In this document: one piece after another, positions 23,580 through 35,602 of the stretch
Layout of the letters: each line of letters begins with the position of its first letter
Numbering within the stretch: position 1 is the first letter of the stretch
Origin: Epiperipatus broadwayi
Lineage: Eukaryota > Onychophora > Udeonychophora > Euonychophora > Peripatidae
DNA: 64,000 nt
Direction of reading: 5' to 3'
NCBI GenBank assembly: GCA_028023455.1
Contig: JAQFVV010012394.1
Span: 31,714,885-31,778,884, forward strand
Made by a program: the position numbers and the translations under genes
The notes under the pieces: generated by a model
Told to the model about the DNA's origin: nothing
Seen by the model: only the letters and a program-made list of their open reading frames with translations
The model's database searches: none

Positions 23580-25930
23580 TTGAATTGCTTTCTTTAAGAT
23601 GACTTGAGAAAATACTCTAGAAAATAGTTAAAGATCGGAAGTAGTGTATATAAAATAATAATGAATGAAAGTGAAGTTTACCAAGGAAAACACTTGCCTA
23701 AAGAAAAAAAAAAAATTTTACAGAAAAGAAATATAAAATATTGGATTCATGGAAAATGCAATTGGTACCGTAATTATTAAATAATTGTAGTTTAACTAGA
23801 AATAAAGATGCATCAACGCGCCGAGGTAATATTCGCCAGAACATTAAAAAGCTTTGTGGGAGAACTAAATAAAATGTTTTCTAATAATTTTGGATTAAAC
23901 ACTAAAACTAAAGATCGTCTAAACAGTTTATTAAATGAACTAATTTATTTAAAACTTTAATAAGCAGAAAGGAGAACATTCGGACAAAAGAAGAAATAAT
24001 AAATATTATGGGACTAACCAAGATATACCGTCAGAAAAATGTGTGATTATGGTTTGGATTATTTTTTTTACTAATCTAAGTTAAACATTAAGTTTTAGAT
24101 AGCGATAGGGAAAACAAAATACATTAATTCGTGATATAACATTATATGAAATAATATGTTTTGATTTTGAATTTTAAAATAAAATTGTATGTGTGTGGAA
24201 ATTTGTATATTTGCGATGCTCGAAGAGAAAGAAGCCTACTACGAACTCTGATAGGAAGATAAAGATTGTTTTTGGTAACATTTATAATTATTAATGATAT
24301 ATAATGTATGTTTTATTTATTTAGATCAGCTGGGAATCGAATGAATGTAGCGCAAAAGTTTTATTGTTATTATTGTTGTAAAACGCATTTTTGAAAACAA
24401 CACTCTAAAACACTTTGAGATGTGATTAGATTTTTAAAAATATGCATACGATAATCATTTTATGTGTTATTAATATAGTTCAATATAACCGATGGTTATG
24501 TGATATTTTCTGTTAATTTTCCGATTGGGATATTTAAATGTTATTTTAACAAAACGTAGATGTTGAACCTACAGTGTAATAAAGCAAGACAAATTGTTCT
24601 TATGGAATAGGGAAATGTTTTATATTAGCGAATTTTGTTTATTGTTTTAAATAGTAGTTAGTATTTTATCGATGTTGGATACAGTAAAAATCTCGAGAGA
24701 TAGTTTGGGTAGTGACTTGGTAGTACGTGGTGATTCGGAAACCAAGAGGATGTATTAAAAACTAGGATGCTACAGGGAATGAAATAATAGGTAGTTTTAG
24801 ATGTTAATCAGCGTAGTTAACAAAGCCCTACGACTGGTACACATGTTGTCTTGGACAGTGGTATTTTATATATTTCTTGTGAGTCATACTAGATGTTTGG
24901 TAAAGCTGAGTAAATAGCTGCCACATCATGCTTATCGCCAAGGTTATTAGACAATGAATGTTGGACCTATTCACACTGTTCCATACATTTTTTGAAGTAT
25001 ATTGCAGATAAGTTATCTATCTATCTTCCCGATATCCTATACATCTTTCGCTATCTTTATCTGTATTTCTTGCAACTACATCGTTATGTGATAAGTCTAT
25101 TAAAAGGGAAACAATAGATATTTTAGAATGTATGTCATGCTATTATTTGGAATAAGAATAGTTAAGTATTAACGAAGAGTAGATTATGATTATTGAAAGA
25201 AAGATGCAGATATCCTAAGAAGGGAAGGAGTTAGAGAATTATTTTAATTCCTTTTAAGAAATGAACTATAATTTTATAAAAGTATATCCAAATAGAAATA
25301 TACAAAAATATTAAATATAATTTCATGTTTTCTTATTGTTAATTATATTTTAAAAAATATAAGTATTGCATATTTTGAAAAATACAATAACATTCGATAA
25401 TTATAGTATATGTGAAACTGTAACAGGTGATAATTAAACCCGTGTTATAGTATTATACATGAGTATGGCTTATGAAATAAACGTATTATAGTTTACGAGC
25501 ATTGGAGAACAAACATTAAAAGTAATAATAATATTTGAATAATATGCGGAGTGACTTATATAAAGTTACAAGAAAATGTAATTTTCTTTTAAAAAACCAT
25601 ATTGATTGTAAAATTATGATGTTATAAATGATGTTTATCCACATAGATAATTTATAATACGGTAACTTTAATATTAAAAGGTAAAGAATGGGGTTACCCA
25701 TAAAATAGTTAAAATAAGTGATATGATAAGCCTAATGAGAAATAAATAAATAACTTTTAAAAGGCATAATAAGTTTAATTAACGATAAAAGAAATATAAA
25801 TGTGTATGATTCAGCTATTGTAGTGTAAAGAAAAATGAGGATATCCCTTGTAAATAGATGTAGATGGATTTGTTTGTTTTATTTATTTTTATTGATGTTA
25901 ATAAAATTTTAAAATTTGTTTATTAAAACT
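23580..25930 (+). other. repeat-poor region, possible transcript body
   Basis: None of the repeat families found elsewhere in the window occurs here. The plus strand looks purine- and G-richer than neighbouring DNA. No coding exon was recognised. Confidence 0.25.
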
Positions 25931-25949
25931 TGTGTCTGAGTTTTGTTTT

Positions 25950-26905
25950 CTCTACATCATTGCATGAATTCACAGGGTATGTTCACAACCATTAAACTAA
26001 GTATATGATTGTTTGCACAAAAGATAAATAGAGAAGTATGTTTAATCTTAAATATTTATTGATGTTCTTATAATTAAATAATTATAAAATTGCATTGTGT
26101 TACTGGTCATCAATCCATTATCATAATATTTTGCTAAATTATATGCTATTAGTTGCCACTTGCTTTATTTATCAGATTATCTAAACACTGCCACTTATTA
26201 ATTTATTTTATTACTTAAAGATAAAAAAGGGGATATTAGATTATTAACTAATTTATTACGGTTATAAATTTGCGATGAAAGAAAAGCTGTACTGTTGGAT
26301 TAAGCAATGAAGATTGTGATTATTATTGTTTTATTATTAATCTAATTTCAGAGTAGTAGATTATGACATAAAATCCCTTATCATATTTTGCTACCATATG
26401 TTATTAACATACGAATAAATTTAAGAACCTGAGATTATTTCATTTGAGCTAGATGATTACTATTATTATTATTAGAGATAAAAGATTAATACTTTAATTG
26501 TTAAATGAGTCTTAGTGATTAGAAGTTGTGGAAGTCATAAGAATACTATGTAGTTATTATGTGTAATAGTAGTATAAGGGGGGATAGTGTTCTTATGCCA
26601 TTGAGGTGGTATCCTGTGGGATATTGTCTCAATGTAATCTATCTTGTCATCCGTATTTCCACTTCTAGTCTCATGAATTCCTGAATATTTATTTGAGTTA
26701 GTTTAAAACAGAACCTAAGTTAATTTTAAGAAACTTGAGCTAGTAAAGCATTTAATTGAATATTTCATTAATTATTAGAGCTAGAACCCGGTTAGGTGAT
26801 TTTCACTATATTATATTTATTTTGGGGGAAGTGGAGATGCAGGAATGGGGCGGTTAGATTATGGCCCTCAACATGATTGGCCTGATGTGTTAGAAAGGGT
26901 AGAAT
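25950..26905. other. AT-rich DNA, no feature recognised
   Basis: No coding or repeat-family signal was seen. Confidence 0.45.
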
Positions 26906-26911
26906 ATATAT

Positions 26912-29635
26912 TGTAACCAGTTGAGTTACATCACACACACACTAATATAGTGTATGTGAAATATATATGTAAAATAAAGGAAAAGTGAAATAAACATAGA
27001 ATAATTTTTTGTAGATATTTTTCTATATTTTCTACAATAAAATAATACTAAGTAAAGGGTTAAATAATAACTCCGATTTAAAATGAAAATTGTATTATGA
27101 AATCAATATTTTAAAAAAGTCTGATAAAATTATTTGCAATTCTGATTTTAAAATTTAAATATAAGCTTGTTTTTTTTTTGATAATTTTGAAAACAATGTC
27201 TATTTTTAAAATATTTTAATTAATACTTGTATAAAATATCTTTTTTAATTAATGCTTAAAAATCTTTGTAGATTAAAAATTCTAAAGGATTATCACACCT
27301 TTGTCAAATTCCAAAGATTATTGTAAAAACATGAAAAATCACACTTTGATAGAAATTTCCAGCTTGTTTTCAAATGGATTAAAGGTTAATTGAAAACAGC
27401 CACTGTGTTTTTGTCACCTGACCTACCCAAAGTTATAAAAGACTGATAAAAAAATATCAGTTTTTGCTGGTAGTTTTATAAGAGTTGACCAGAGAAGTCT
27501 GGTTGTAGTATTTTAAGCAGTGGCCAACTGGGCCACTGCATAGTTTGGATAATGATTTTGAAGAGAGCAGTATGTTGTTGGCTGTAGCAGAGAGTTTGCA
27601 GAAAAGCTACCATGAACTAATGTTGCTGAAGGCAGGAGCTGCTACTATTTTCCTTCACAGGAGTTTTGTTTTTGAAGCTGGGTCACTTCTGAATCAATAG
27701 CCAAAAAAAGAGGATAAAATAGCTAGCAGAATTATATAAAGCTCCTATGAAGACCTAAGGGAGTACAGTCCAGTAGCTGCCCTATAGTTTACTGCAGAGA
27801 TTTGATTCATGAGGCCAGACTCACTTCAAATGGATCAACTATCTGCTTAAATATGTTCTAGAAGACAGCCTGACAATTGTTTGGACTACAAAAGAAATCT
27901 CATGGTATGCCAACAAATTACCGGAATTATATACTTTTACCTGATGATGACAATCACTAAAACCAAACTCATCAAGAAAAATCTTCCAGCTTGCTGAAGA
28001 ATTAATTACACTATGCTGCATCAGATAAAGGCAAAGAAACACGGATAAACGTATATACAGCTGGTGGTGAGTAGCATTATATATGATAAGGAAGTTTTAA
28101 ACAATTTCCTTAGTAAAATGACATTTTTATAACTGATAGAAATATATAAAATGATATTAGTTTAAAATCGTTTATTAAAGAAAAAAAAAAACTACAAAGA
28201 AAGTTATAATTAATAATCAAGAAAAAGATTTCCAAAAATCTTTTAGACTAAAAAAAAAAAAAGAAAGACATTTTAAATCAATTAACTGTCAAAAATTTGA
28301 TAGTTCTTATTTTAAAGAAAAAGATTATATTCAGCAAAGAGAATTAAATTGCGAGAATAATCTGTAATAATTTTATTGTGATAAATACTAATGTTATGTA
28401 AATAAATTAATATATCGCACGTGTGTGCAAATTATATAAATATGCGTTTCAGTAAACCTACTATGTAAAATGTATTTCATTTAACTGAAACTTGAAACTT
28501 TAATTATTTATTGTATTTTTATATAATTTAAGATTTTGATAATTATTCTGTAGCAAGTCAAATAGGTTATTTCACGAGCACACATGTATATGTGCGTATG
28601 TTGTCAATTATAACATGTAAATTTTAATTATTTTTTTTTGTTGTTATTGAATGTCAATTGAAATAGATTAATTGTATATTATAAATCGCGCGTCTGTGCG
28701 CCTATATATGTAAACCATAGTAATAACTTGGATTGTAAATTTTAATTTTGTAAATCAATGTAACGATTTAAATTTTGAATAGAAATTATGTAAATTAATG
28801 TGAAAACTTGAATTTTGTAGTAATCTTATAAATTACAGAGTGATGACTGTATTATTGTGTACTTTTCATAATCAGAACCCTTATAAGACCTTATTCATTT
28901 TTTTGTGTTATTAATAAACTTATATTTAATTGTTAAAAATTGTATTCCATCATCTCTTGGTCACATACAGTAATAGAACCCATGTTCTCTGAGCTAGATT
29001 TCGGACACGGATAAATGGGGATGTGCTTAGTGCTTTGGGCATCCAGTAATGATCAATCATCATCCTGGTTGGTGCAAAAGAGGATACTCTTTAAAACCCA
29101 TGCACTATTATTTTTTATTTTACTTTAGTCTTTATTAAAAATTTAAGTTTATAGTTGGCCAGTACAAGTGGCCTGAGCATTGATGATGATCAGCATGTTT
29201 TAAATGTCCCAGCATTATTGTTTTGATTTCTGATTATTGTGTATTTTTAATGGATGGGCACTAAGCTGGTGCATCCAAGTTATGTTTATATAATTGCCCA
29301 AGCTGGCAAAGGCTCAATTGTTAGCCCGGTCTTAAGAAGACCCATTTTCAATCCAGTCACAAGATTGACTGTTGATTTACTTGTACTTTTTTTTAAATGA
29401 TAATGCTGGTGGTTAATTATGCTTGTAGTTGCTCTTATGGGTTAACTGGTTGATCTCTCAATGTTCACAGAGATTTTTTAATCTCATACTCTTATATTTT
29501 TAAATATTTACTTATAGATAATTTTGCAAATTATTGATTTTTGATTTTAAATTTACTGGGTTTGATGATGATGTTTCCATCACCCCAGTTCAATTCCACT
29601 TTTCTTCCATTTCCTATCCACCCCATCCTGTTACA
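26912..29635 (+). repeat. 2.7-kb LTR-like repeat, copy 1
   Basis: The block begins TGTAAC and ends GTTACA, the inverted terminal hexamers typical of Ty3/gypsy-class LTRs. It contains TATAAAA at 27434-27440 and AATAAA at 28913-28918, in the order expected inside an LTR. A similar block lies at 35603-38250 in the same orientation; long shared stretches include CATCATCTCTTG, GATCAATCATCATCCTGG and AGTTGGCCAGTACAAGTGG. ATATAT flanks both ends, but in AT-rich DNA this is weak evidence for a target duplication. Short ORFs inside it are not convincing. Confidence 0.55.
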
Positions 29636-29689
29636 ATATATATATATAATATTACAAATCGATGCCTGTATTTCTTCAAAATAATATAC

Positions 29690-31080
29690 GTAACTCTATA
29701 AATAAATATTTGAAAATACAGTAATTAAAAGTCAATAAAAATTATATGTATAACTATAACTTAGAAGTGCTTTCACTACATTGTAGCTTTGTCAACTATC
29801 ACATTTAAAATGTCAACTTTCCCATAATTCTGTTATCTTAATGTTTGCTGCTTGCCAATTAATTAAATTTTGCTTGTATTTATATATTAACATCGCCTCT
29901 TTAATTTTTCTTTTATTGTTATTTCTTTCAGTTTCCAATATTTTTACATTGTTATAATCAAAATCAAAACCATATATACATGATTTATTAAGGTCATAAA
30001 AAGCAGAAGCTGATAAATTCTCACTATTTTTAAAATTTTGTTTCGTATTTTGAACCCTTTTAAACAATAATATGTGCTCTTTTGTTCTTTTTTTCCAATG
30101 TGCACCTCGCTTGACCTATATATCCACTACCACACCTACATGTCCATTTGTAAATGATACAATTTTTATTTGTCAATAAAGTTTTATCTTTTGAATTGTT
30201 TATTAATTTATTTAATGTAGGTGGTGCATATGAATCAAAAGTACCAATGTCACATAAAATGGCAGGTTTGAAGTCCTTTTTATTTAGAAATGATGACCTT
30301 TGTAAATATGCATCAGATAAAACTAAAAATATTGAAGTTTATTGTAATGAGTTGTTAAATGTTGGATACAATTATGATTGTGTATATTATACTGTTAAAA
30401 ATTTTACTTCTAAATATAAAAATATTAATAATAATGTTAATTTTTCTGATAAAAAGTTGTGGATATCAATACCATATATATCAAATCAACAGGCAAGTTT
30501 CATTAAGAAAATTTATAAAGGAATATGCGATATAGCATTTTATGCACCACCTACATTAAATAAATTAATAAACAATTCAAAAGATAAAACTTTATTGACA
30601 AATAAAAATTGTATCATTTACAAATGGACATGTAGGTGTGGTAGTGTATATATAGGTGAATCGAGGTGCACATTGGAAAAAAGAACAAAAGAGCACATAT
30701 TATTGTTTAAAAGGGTTCAAAATACGAAACAAAATTTTAAAAATAGTGAGAATTTATCAGCTTCTGTTTTTTATGACCATAATAAATCATGTATATATGG
30801 TTTTGATTTTGATTATAACAATGTAAAAATATTGGAAACTGAAAAAAATAACAATAAAAGAAAAATTAAAGAGGCGATGTTAATATATAAATACAAGCAA
30901 AATTTAATTAATCGGCAAGCAGTAAATGTTAAGATAACAGAATTATGGGAAAGTTGACATTTTAAATGGGAAAGTTGACAAAGCTACAACGTAGTGAAAG
31001 TGCTTCTAAGTTATAGTTATACATATAATTTTTATTGACTTTTAATTACTGTATTTTCAAATATTTATATATATATAAAT
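29690..31080. mobile_element. Penelope-like element with inverted 5' arm
   Basis: The plus-strand copy (about 30232-31075) covers the C-terminal part of the protein and the 3' end. A minus-strand copy of its last ~530 bp (about 29700-30230) is fused head-to-head to its 5' side. Both arms therefore encode the same C-terminus on opposite strands (29813-30067 minus, 30541-30957 plus). The arms differ at only a few positions, so they derive from one insertion event. The internal break is near 30231. The ends lie within short TA-rich stretches. The same arrangement occurs at 48300-48915. Confidence 0.8.
30154..30957 (+). pseudogene. Penelope-like RT tail and GIY-YIG endonuclease, 5'-truncated
   Basis: The ORF is open for 267 codons, but its first ~25 codons are antisense sequence from the fused inverted arm, so the real coding part starts near 30232. 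Residues 35-100 (SFLFRNDDLCKYASDKT onward) match the region after the reverse transcriptase in Penelope-like proteins. Residues ~103-150 have the linker SIPYISNQQASFIKK and LINNSKDK. The GIY-YIG core follows with CIIYKWTCRCGSVYIGESRC and a downstream KRTKEH, so the conserved Y, Y-I-G and R/H residues are present. The C-terminal helix KIKEAMLIYKYKQ is also conserved. The RT catalytic domain itself is missing. Confidence 0.8.
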
Positions 31081-31349
31081 GTGTGTGTGAAAGGGGTGGT
31101 AGAGGTGTGCAAAATGATCTTATTTTTTGTACATTACTACATCCATTTATTTTCTTATATGTAATAAAGTAGTTTAAAGCTGACAAATTCATAATTTGTA
31201 CCTGTTATTAAAATATATATTGATAAAATTAATTTACTTTTTTTGTGCTGACTTATAAATAATTAACAAAAACTTCTTTTTATCGATATCTTTAATGCTC
31301 TGCTGTGATTTTTTTCAATTAATGTGGATATTTTAATGTCCTCATTCCC

Positions 31350-31670
31350 ACCAATGTCAGGTAGAGCAGTGTTGTGCAACCTTTTTACAATTGCGACTCC
31401 CATATTCAGACTGAAATTGTATGCGACCCATTTTACGTTGTTACCATTCTACTATAAGCACATAAGGATAGTAGTAATAAAAGTTGTTTTACCACAAAAA
31501 ATATATACCTTTATATTTCAGTACATACGATTTGATATAAGATTTTGTTTAAAAACTGTATATTATCCAATATGAGAACTTCTCAAAATTTTCATGAACC
31601 CCAACAGTTTTTTGCAACATCTTAAGGGATGGCAACCTGCTGCAGGTTACGTGTGGCCGAACTAGAATAC
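31350..31670. repeat. possible non-autonomous hAT-like element
   Basis: CAGTGTTGTGCAACCTTTTT near 31368 and GATGGCAACCTGCTGC near 31628 recall the terminal CAGTG..CAACC sequences of hAT transposons, and the block is GC-richer than its flanks. No 8-bp target duplication could be confirmed. The 83-codon ORF 31324-31575 is not recognisable. Confidence 0.25.
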
Positions 31671-31699
31671 TACTTGATAATAAAAAAACTAAGCAAATT

Positions 31700-34300
31700 C
31701 TAACAATTTGCTTTTATAAAGTAGTATTTTGTTTGGCAATGCTAAAAATAAGATTGTCTTGAATCTTAATACTAAAATAAAAATAGAAAAAGTTTCTACT
31801 GGTTGGCATAATTATAAAAAAAAAAGAATTTGCTACAAAACTTACTTTCCTATTAGATCAAAATAAACCCTTTCCTTCCTGTCTGAGCACTTAAAGAAAC
31901 CATATGGGATAAATTTCTGCCCAACAAGCATTAGCTAATATTGTGAGTATACCTATTTTTAAACTCTGAATTGAAATAAAACAATTACACAGTGATTATT
32001 TTTTGCCGGATACCGAGGTTTTGCTGCGTCCAGACTTTTAAAATAAATCAATAAAAATGACCGCAAGAGCCGACAAGTTTAGTATGTATATTTAATATAG
32101 TAGTATTAAATATTAATAATTCATTAAATATAAATCTGATATAAGCTTTAATTCGTAATAAAATATTAATAAATGATTGCTTACAAATTTTACTATTCTG
32201 CATGAAAACTAAGTGCAATAATAATTAAGAATGCGATGATTTTTGATCTTCAATTGATATGTCACTGATATTATTTAGCCTGCCCAAGTTTATTTTTATC
32301 CGTGTTTGTCTAGCTTGATCGGTTGGCTTCTTCTCTGGGTTGCAGCTTAATCCCTTTTTAACAGCGCTTTGGAATTATTTCTATCTATAGAAGAATGTCT
32401 TAATTTTATATTTTAAGAATGTTGTTTCAGAAATACCTATTTAGTTTTATTAATTAGTTTTTCAGTTATCTAAAAATATTTTTAATGTAATAACTTGATG
32501 CAATTTTGAGATTGTATTTCTTTTGTTAATGATTTTCTATCTAATTATTTATTGTTACTCTCATTATTCAATATAAAAATTAGTTCATGTAAATTTATAG
32601 GATAACTTATTTTTAGTACATTAAATGGATGTGCTTGTGAATAGCTAACATGAGCATATTTCATTATTGCTCTTAGCTGAGATAGAGCAGGCTTTAATTA
32701 ATTAAGACAGTGGTCAGGTTCTGCATGTAAGAATTCTTAATTTTCTACCTTTACACATATGATAGATAAAATATATATTATGGCTTTCATGTCACATAGT
32801 CTTTAAGTGAAATATGAACTTCTTTATTACATAAAAGAAACCACATAAAAAGATACTAAGAAGAAACATGAATCGCATAACTTCAAAATCGCACTAAAAA
32901 AATCTGCACAAAAAGAGACCCAGGTGTACTCATAATTATTATTTGTCTTTCATAAATAATGCATTCAAAAATAATAGTTTCTTGGCTCTCTGTGTCCATT
33001 TCCGTCTCTGCAGTAATATTATAAAAACTTCAAAAAAATTTCAACTCCAAAACAAGGATTGCAATTATATTGTATGACTTGGTTATCAAGCTAGATGCAT
33101 TCTCCCTTCCAACCTCATCTTAAGCATGCACAGTTGAATTTTTGTAGGCTAAAATTTGAGATGTGCTTGCACCTGCTTTGATTGACAGTGTAGTTTTGCT
33201 AGTTCTTTGTTGATATTAATTTTCTATAGTGATAAAATTAATAGGAATATTAATAACCCTAAACACTAGACAACATGCCAAAGATGAAGTGTACTTTGTC
33301 GTTATGTCCCGATTTTTGATCGAACCAGTCTGATCACTCTAGCTTTATATGATCAATACAATACTTAAAACATACCCATTAGGGTATCTTCAATCAGTTA
33401 TGTGTGTTACCTTGACAACTAATTGGTCTATTTTAAACATTGTCTGGAATCATGTGATTTATATGATAACCAATTTAGTTATGTGCACTTATAATTTATT
33501 ATATTAAAGAATATGCTTCTATTTATGTCAATACAAAATTTTTGCTTAGCTTAGCAGTAATTAAAATAATAAATCGAAACAATGATCATAATTTTATTCA
33601 GATAATAAAAGTTTTCACATTAAAGAGGTATTTGTATTAAGGGTAGTCTATATAGTTTATGAAGAGTTTATACAGCTTTGTAGGATCATTTTTTTAGACC
33701 TTTATAGATTAGTAAAGTAAAAGTTTCATTATTATGATTATTTCATCTGAATGTTTAATAAAGTTTTATAAAATGTCTTAATATTTTTCCGTAATAATCC
33801 AATATCTTTTTTATTAGAGCGAATTTATTACTTATATTTTTTCTTTTTCAAAAAAGAAAAGAAAAATTCAAGAAAAAATATTTTTTTTATAAGATTTAAA
33901 TTTAAAAAAAAAAAAAAAGTAAAAATAAAAAGCGAATTTAATATCTAACATTTGACACTTTATAATAAATGTAATAACTAATTCTACAAACTGACAATAT
34001 GTTTGTTTTACACTTATATTTTTATTAAAAATAAAAGTTAATTTTCTTTAACATCGACTTATTAAAAAATGATATTGACATATATATAACTTAAGAAATA
34101 CATTCTTACATATAAGTAATATATATCCGAGTATATATGCAAACGTATACTTATATGCAATTAAAGTGCATTGTATTACATTACTAAGGGCCACCAGAAT
34201 AAACCACTGAATTATCTATAATGTGAGTAGCTGCCTGCGTCTTTTTCATATTGATATAAGTTATACGTTTGCGCTTTATTTGTGGTTTTATTATATATAT
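31700..34300. other. AT-rich DNA, no feature recognised
   Basis: A few GC-richer patches (near 32010 and 32290-32370) were examined and could not be assigned. Confidence 0.45.
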
Positions 34301-34341
34301 ATATTTAATATTCAGAAATTAAACTTTTTTATCATTTAGTG

Positions 34342-34425
34342 ATGGAAGAAAATTCTTCAGTAACTTTTAGTTTGGATGAAGATCCGGCGGAAAAAAAAAG
34401 CGCCCTGACTCAATGTTTTCATAAG
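34342..34425 (+). CDS. candidate short coding exon (28 codons)
   Basis: A pyrimidine-rich tract ends in ATCATTTAG at 34339, followed by TG and an ATG at 34342. From there 28 codons stay open to an AAG|GT donor-like site at 34426. The peptide is acidic then basic (MEENSSVTFSLDEDPAEKKS, then ALTQCFHK). Codons such as CCG GCG and AGC GCC CTG contrast with the surrounding AT-rich DNA, and 84 nt is an exact multiple of three. I do not recognise the protein. It could be a start-containing exon of a host gene whose other exons are too short to see or lie outside the window. A chance ORF cannot be excluded. Confidence 0.4.
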
Positions 34426-34507
34426 GTGTCATTTTTGCTTATGATACAAAAACACTTAGATATTTGATAAAATTATCTTACATTCAGTTAAAGATATATA
34501 ACTTTAG

Positions 34508-34632
34508 AATTATAAATTTATTTAACGTACATTGATCACGTAAGTAATATTTACTAAGGCAATAAACCTAAAGCATGTGCGGTTGAAAATGCGAAGGTAG
34601 GGACCTCTACAGGTCTTAAACACAAGCTTACG
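34508..34632 (+). repeat. dispersed repeat family H, copy 3
   Basis: Shares AAGTAATATTTACTAAGGC, GTAGGGACCTCTACAGG and ACACAAGCTTAC with the 12.3-kb copies. It would sit just inside the intron after the candidate exon at 34342-34425. Confidence 0.65.
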
Positions 34633-35099
34633 CATTTTGATTTCAATATTCACCAACGAATTTAACACTATTAAGACTAAAATATTGTGAACATTTAAGT
34701 ATATACATTGTACATAACTGAAAAATATGTGCTGTCACTCAACCAATGTGTCTACATTTATATTTCTTTGCATATGATAGTTACTGTAGGGTGTAAAAAT
34801 TTACAGATTCCTGACAACAACAACAAAAGGAAAGATAGTTACATTTAATAAGTGATAAAACGTTTTGATTTTCGTAGAAGATTTAGATCATGCATTATTA
34901 ATGGGTCTTTGTCTGTCACACAGTTTATACCTTAACTCCGATTGGCTCTGCTTGAATGATTATTAACTCAAGAATATGAAATAATTTACATATTTTGGTA
35001 AGCAGCAAAGATCTCAAATGTCAGTGCCGCTTTTAACAAATTTAAAAAACTAGACTGCTGTGCAGTGATAGAATTACTAATATATATATATATAACTGT

Positions 35100-35500
35100 T
35101 ATTTTATTTAGTTTATTATATGGAAATGAGACTTAAATACTTTACCGTAAAGGCATTAGAAAAATTATATTTAAAGATATTACCAATCTTCAGAAGATAA
35201 ATCAAAATCTTTTTTATCTTGCTGAAGGTGAATTTACAGACATCCCTATTATAAAATCACATCTTCATTGGATTGGATATTTAAATTGAATGAACAATAT
35301 AAGACTTCCAAAAATGGCGTTTATGAAAAACTTAAGCATGAGTTTTATGATAGAGGCAGACCCCATTTGTAGTAAAGGTTATTTCAAAAACTTTCTAAAA
35401 AATGCAATGTTGATTGTCTTTATTGCAAAAATATGGCTGCTGATATAACCTATTGAAGAGCTACTATTGGAAAAGATGTTAAGGTATTTCATAAAAAAAA
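35100..35500 (+). pseudogene. LINE 3' fragment
   Basis: Frame-shifted translation gives, in order, LLYGNET, RKAIRK, HLHWIGYL, LPKMAF and KKCNVDCLYCKNM. This is the standard C-terminal order of Jockey/CR1-type LINE proteins: an LLYGxETW motif, then an RWxGH motif, then a basic segment. Several frameshifts and stops make it inactive. It ends about 100 bp before the second LTR-like repeat. Confidence 0.6.
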
Positions 35501-35602
35501 TAGTTTTATGCAAAAGAGGTTAAAAGCATAGCAAAATACAAAATAAATAGAGCAATGGATTAATATTTACTAAACTTTCAATTCTATATACTATAAAAGG
35601 TC

